A stretch of 8,795 nt of DNA, taken from contig JAHFAB010000059.1 in NCBI GenBank assembly GCA_023250795.1, positions 1 through 8,795 of the forward strand. Reading direction: 5' to 3'. The notes under the pieces are model-generated. The model ran no database searches and was not told the DNA's origin. It worked only from the letters and a program-made list of their open reading frames with translations. This DNA is from Bacteriovoracaceae bacterium (GTDB lineage Bacteria; Bdellovibrionota; UBA1018). Below are positions 6,064 to 8,795 of the stretch, one piece after another; position 1 is the first letter of the stretch, and each line of letters opens with the position of its first letter. The position numbers were made by a program, and so were the translations under genes.

Positions 6064-6934
6064 TGTTGTTCTCCTTATTTACATGAGGCATATTTTCCAA
6101 AGTGTGAGGGGGTGAGAGTCGCCTTGAAACCATGAGCTTAATAATTTCAGAAGCAGTTTCCTCAAGCGCTTTTCCAGTCACGTCAAAAACAGGCCAGCGC
6201 CTGTTTTTCTTAAAAAGTTCCGTGGCATATTCGATTTCTTCGTTTACACTTTCCGGATCAGCGTAGTCTCCGCCCTTGTCTTGGCCCAGGCGCTCCAGGC
6301 GAGCGCGTCGAATGGTTGCGAGATCCTGCGCGTCGATTGTCAAACAGATCACTCTTTTTTGATCCAAAGAAAAGACTTCCTTTGGAACTTCGAACCCTTT
6401 GATGAGAGGAATATTAGCAACCCGCCATCCCTGATGGGAGAGGTACATGGACAATGGAGTTTTAGAGGTCCGAGAAATACCTAAGATCACCAGGTCAGCT
6501 TTTTCTAAACCAGTGAGATCTCGTCCGTCATCATGGGCAATCGTGTATTCCATCGCTTCAATCCGGTGAAAGTAAGCTTCGTTTACATCATGGAGAAGTC
6601 CGGCGATGGATTTTGGTTCGTGTCCAAAATATTTTGCTAGACCCACCAGTAAAGGTCCTAAAAGATCAATGCAAGGTATTCCTTTGAGCCTGGCCTGACT
6701 CACAAGAAAGGCGCGGAGCTGAGGCGAAACAATAGTGTAGATCAAAAGATCTTTATTGATTGCAGCGTCATCACAAATGGCTTCAATTTGAATTTCATTT
6801 CTCACATTCTTATAACGCGTAAAATAAACATCTTCTTCACTAAACTGCACCATGGCTGCTTTGGCCATTTGAGCCGCAGTTTCCCCAGTTCCATCTGAGA
6901 CAATGATCAGGCGATGTATCGTATTTGCACTCAT
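6056..6934 (-). CDS. ppsR: Bifunctional kinase/pyrophosphorylase regulating PEP synthase or PPDK (DUF299)
   Basis: Taking the ATG at 6934 gives 292 residues, beginning MSANTIHRLIIVSDGTGETA, the normal N-terminus of the family. The open frame extends back to 7009, but that would overlap the end of miaA and add 25 unconserved residues; the chosen start lies 13 bases after the miaA stop behind a GGGGA-like site. Family members phosphorylate a threonine of phosphoenolpyruvate synthase or pyruvate phosphate dikinase using ADP (inactivating) and remove it with phosphate, yielding pyrophosphate (activating). The P-loop-like motif GISRTSKT (152-159), the YFHRIEAMEY...HDDGRD segment (121-139) and WPVFDVTGKALEETA (247-261) are all present. 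I cannot tell whether PEP synthase or PPDK is the partner, and no gene for either lies in the window. It is probably cotranscribed with miaA and ilvE. Confidence 0.92.
   Translation of the reverse strand: MSANTIHRLIIVSDGTGETAAQMAKAAMVQFSEEDVYFTRYKNVRNEIQIEAICDDAAINKDLLIYTIVSPQLRAFLVSQARLKGIPCIDLLGPLLVGLAKYFGHEPKSIAGLLHDVNEAYFHRIEAMEYTIAHDDGRDLTGLEKADLVILGISRTSKTPLSMYLSHQGWRVANIPLIKGFEVPKEVFSLDQKRVICLTIDAQDLATIRRARLERLGQDKGGDYADPESVNEEIEYATELFKKNRRWPVFDVTGKALEETASEIIKLMVSRRLSPPHTLENMPHVNKENNNG
6071..6076 (-). promoter_or_regulatory. Ribosome-binding site of ilvE, inside the ppsR 3' end
   Basis: On the minus strand this reads AAGGAG, seven bases before the ilvE ATG at 6063. It lies within the last codons of ppsR, whose TAG stop is downstream of the ilvE start, an arrangement that favours translational coupling of the two genes. 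Confidence 0.85.
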
Positions 6935-6947
6935 GTTTCCCCGGATC

Positions 6948-7904
6948 TTACTGGGTCTCGGTTGGCTTTTCACCATAAATTTTATTAAATTCTGCTTTGA
7001 CCTTTTCAAGATCCCGGTCTAATTCGAAGGATCGGGCAGAAATTTTCCGACTCTTGAGCCACGCCCCTCGAATCCACGTTCTTTGCTGCTTGACTAATTG
7101 TCTTGTGGCGAGTTCGATTTCGCTTTGGAGTCCTTTGATTCCTTCGGCGACTACTCTTCCTTGAGGTTTTTTACCCGTTAAATAAGCACACACCTCTCGA
7201 TAACCCACCGAATCTAAAGCTCGAGAGTCGGGATATTTTACACGGAGTGCAACGACTTCCTCAATCAGGCCTTTTTCGAGCATGGATTTTATTCGGGTGG
7301 AAATCCGAGATTCAAGATCCGCTTTGGGACGATCCAGCACCCAAAGATCAAACTCAGGATTGGGTTCTTTGGGCTCTGCTTCTTGAAACTCAGTCGGAGT
7401 TTTTCCAGTTAAGGTGATCAACTCTAAAGAGCGAATGAGACGATAACGGTCATTGGGACCCATTCGTTTTGCTGACGTGGGATCAGACGACATGAGTTGT
7501 TCAAAAAGCTCGTAGTTTGTTTTTTTTTCTAATTCTGATCTCAAAACTGGATCTATTTTCTGTTCGGTCCAAATTCCAAAGAGCAAAGCTTTAAGATAAA
7601 AACCAGTTCCTCCAACAATGATCGCTCTATCGTTTTTAGCGTGAATCTTTTCTAAAGCCCCCATGGCCTCTCTGACAAAATCTCCAGCTGTAAAAATTTC
7701 AGTGGGATCTGTAATACTGATCAAGTGATGTGGAATTTGATCCAGTTCTTCTTGTGTTGGTTTGGCAGTTCCAATGTTAAAATCTCGATAAACTTGAAGG
7801 CTATCGGCATTAATGATGTGTGTTCTCCCTCTATTTTTTGCAAGTTCAAAGGCAAGGGCTGATTTTCCGGAGGCGCTGGGGCCTGTGAGGATGAGGGTTT
7901 TCAT
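6948..7904 (-). CDS. miaA: tRNA dimethylallyltransferase
   Basis: A 318-residue protein of normal MiaA length. It transfers a dimethylallyl group from DMAPP to N6 of adenosine 37 in tRNAs that read codons starting with U, which improves decoding and frame maintenance. Visible motifs are the P-loop GPSASGKS (8-15), INADSLQVYRDFNIGTAKP (31-49) with the catalytic-type D34, GGTGFYLKAL (98-107), RYRLIRSLE (153-161), SVGYRE (232-237) and TRQLVKQQRTWIRG (267-280). The ATG at 7904 comes 15 bases after the mutL stop with an AGGTG ribosome-binding site. Pairing of mutL and miaA is common in proteobacteria, which supports both calls. The C-terminus is complete and no abnormality is seen. Confidence 0.96.
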   Translation of the reverse strand: MKTLILTGPSASGKSALAFELAKNRGRTHIINADSLQVYRDFNIGTAKPTQEELDQIPHHLISITDPTEIFTAGDFVREAMGALEKIHAKNDRAIIVGGTGFYLKALLFGIWTEQKIDPVLRSELEKKTNYELFEQLMSSDPTSAKRMGPNDRYRLIRSLELITLTGKTPTEFQEAEPKEPNPEFDLWVLDRPKADLESRISTRIKSMLEKGLIEEVVALRVKYPDSRALDSVGYREVCAYLTGKKPQGRVVAEGIKGLQSEIELATRQLVKQQRTWIRGAWLKSRKISARSFELDRDLEKVKAEFNKIYGEKPTETQ

Positions 7905-7919
7905 GGATTACACCTACCT

Positions 7920-8795
7920 TTATACTTTTCTGTGGAACCACTCCTCTAATTTTCCCTCCGGAATGCGAACCGTCGTAGGTCTCCCGTGTGGGCAGTTCCA
8001 GGGATGTTGGCATCTAAAAAGATCTTCGACCAGAGTGAAAGCTTCGATGGGGTGGAGGGGATCTCCAGCGCGAATGGCAGAATGACAGGCTTCGCTCGCG
8101 AGGGATTCGAAGAGGCTTTCGTCGATCATATTTTCTTTCTGCATATTTTCTTTTGATTTCTGCTCCGGAGCTTCCAGCAATTTTTCGACTAGATTTTTTA
8201 GTCGCGTTTTGATCGAGTCCGTTCCCCATGCATGGGGTATGGCCCTAAATAAAAGTGACTCTTCCCCAAAAAATTCCACTTCGAAACCCAACTTTTCTAG
8301 CCAAGACAGTCTAGGCTTTAGTACCGGCAGAGAATCAGAGTCGATCCGAATGGCCTCTGGGATCAAAAGGGATTGGCACGATCTGGGAGAGTTTTCCAAA
8401 AATGATTTTTTTAGTTTTTCATATCGAATGCGTTCGTGGGCCGCGTGTTGGTCAATCATTCCCAGTTCGTTGCCAAATTGATAGAGTAAATAAGTGTTAA
8501 ATAAAATCCCCATATACTTCCCCTCACTAAAGGGATGGGTTTTTGGTGGGGCATTTTCTTGGGATTTGTCTTGGGACTCGTTTGGGATTTGAGATGTGTA
8601 AGCCGGCGTGAGATGCCATTGGTGTTGGACATGTGTGGGCTCAGCCGCAGTGTAAGAAGTGCCGTAAGTAGGCGCTACAATAGATGGCACGCCTTTTTTA
8701 GAGATCATTTCAGAAGCCAAACTTTCTATGGCATGAAAAACTTTAGAAGAACTGAGGAACCGAATTTCTGTTTTTGTGGGGTGTACATTGACATC
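7920..8795 (-). CDS. mutL: DNA mismatch repair protein MutL, C-terminal part (5' end outside the window)
   Basis: The frame is open from the window edge and encodes 291 residues. It starts in the conserved MutL segment DVNVHPTKTEIRF (1-13), which normally ends the N-terminal ATPase half, so the GHKL ATPase and most of the transducer domain lie outside. After a short Gln/Ser/Pro-rich linker (about 26-90) comes the C-terminal dimerisation/endonuclease domain. It has the endonuclease motif DQHAAHERIRYE (115-126, fitting DQHAxxExxxxE), a QSLLIP segment (141-146) resembling the beta-clamp-binding motif of Bacillus subtilis MutL, ACHSAIRAGD (236-245) and CPHGRP (268-273), which contribute metal ligands. 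Mismatch repair here therefore probably uses MutL's own nicking activity and not MutH. The TTG at 8720 is an internal codon, not a start. It is the first visible gene of the mutL-miaA-ppsR-ilvE cluster; its promoter is not in the window. Confidence 0.96.
   Translation of the reverse strand, partial: DVNVHPTKTEIRFLSSSKVFHAIESLASEMISKKGVPSIVAPTYGTSYTAAEPTHVQHQWHLTPAYTSQIPNESQDKSQENAPPKTHPFSEGKYMGILFNTYLLYQFGNELGMIDQHAAHERIRYEKLKKSFLENSPRSCQSLLIPEAIRIDSDSLPVLKPRLSWLEKLGFEVEFFGEESLLFRAIPHAWGTDSIKTRLKNLVEKLLEAPEQKSKENMQKENMIDESLFESLASEACHSAIRAGDPLHPIEAFTLVEDLFRCQHPWNCPHGRPTTVRIPEGKLEEWFHRKV

Noticed and set aside
6935..7009. N-terminal extension of PpsR by 25 residues
   Set aside because: It overlaps the end of miaA, is basic and unlike the family N-terminus, whereas the internal ATG at 6934 gives the standard start 13 bases after miaA.
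8718..8720. TTG start for a separate 266-residue protein
   Set aside because: The frame continues upstream into the conserved MutL segment DVNVHPTKTEIRF to the window edge, so the TTG is an internal leucine codon.
1..8795. tRNA or rRNA genes, CRISPR arrays, insertion sequences, phage genes
   Set aside because: Reading both strands gave no cloverleaf-like segment with tRNA consensus boxes, no regularly spaced repeats and no transposase or integrase motifs.

Overview
The window looks like chromosomal DNA from a moderately A+T-rich Gram-negative bacterium, most likely a member of the Bdellovibrionota or another former deltaproteobacterium. The main clue is the HNH protein at 4037-5110. Its N-terminal region (around 'IEMGYVSLFTFCVEEL...SEGAAYYRI' and 'GKSKKQTEAIL') resembles a family I know mainly from Bdellovibrio-like and myxobacterial genomes. 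The MutL carries the built-in endonuclease motif, so the host is not a MutH-type gammaproteobacterium. The taxonomic call is an inference.

Right half (5137-8795, all on the minus strand): a compact housekeeping cluster in the transcription order mutL (5' part cut off by the window edge), miaA, ppsR, ilvE. Gaps are 15 and 13 bases, and ppsR and ilvE overlap by 8 bases, so this is almost certainly one operon. It combines mismatch repair, tRNA A37 prenylation, control of PEP synthase or pyruvate phosphate dikinase, and branched-chain amino acid transamination. All catalytic motifs I could check are intact.

Left half (1-5110): genes of accessory character. Three lie on the minus strand in the order CPBP-family membrane protease, DUF234-type ATPase/nuclease-like protein, AAA_14/DUF4143-type ATPase/nuclease-like protein. 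The HNH protein is on the plus strand, divergent from the protease and convergent with ilvE. The two ATPases are not close relatives, but both pair an N-terminal P-loop NTPase with a C-terminal PD-(D/E)XK-like core that keeps its acidic and lysine residues. The gaps between these genes hold several inverted repeats. The clearest is a perfect 16-bp pair at 2916-2966 that overlaps the protease stop codon and ends 15 bases before the next start codon.

A short open frame at 1-87 may be the 3' end of a further plus-strand gene. I see no tRNA, rRNA, CRISPR array, insertion sequence or phage structural gene. The most speculative point is whether the two ATPase/nuclease-like proteins, the CPBP protein and the HNH protein form a functional (for example defence) module. 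The sequence permits this but does not show it.
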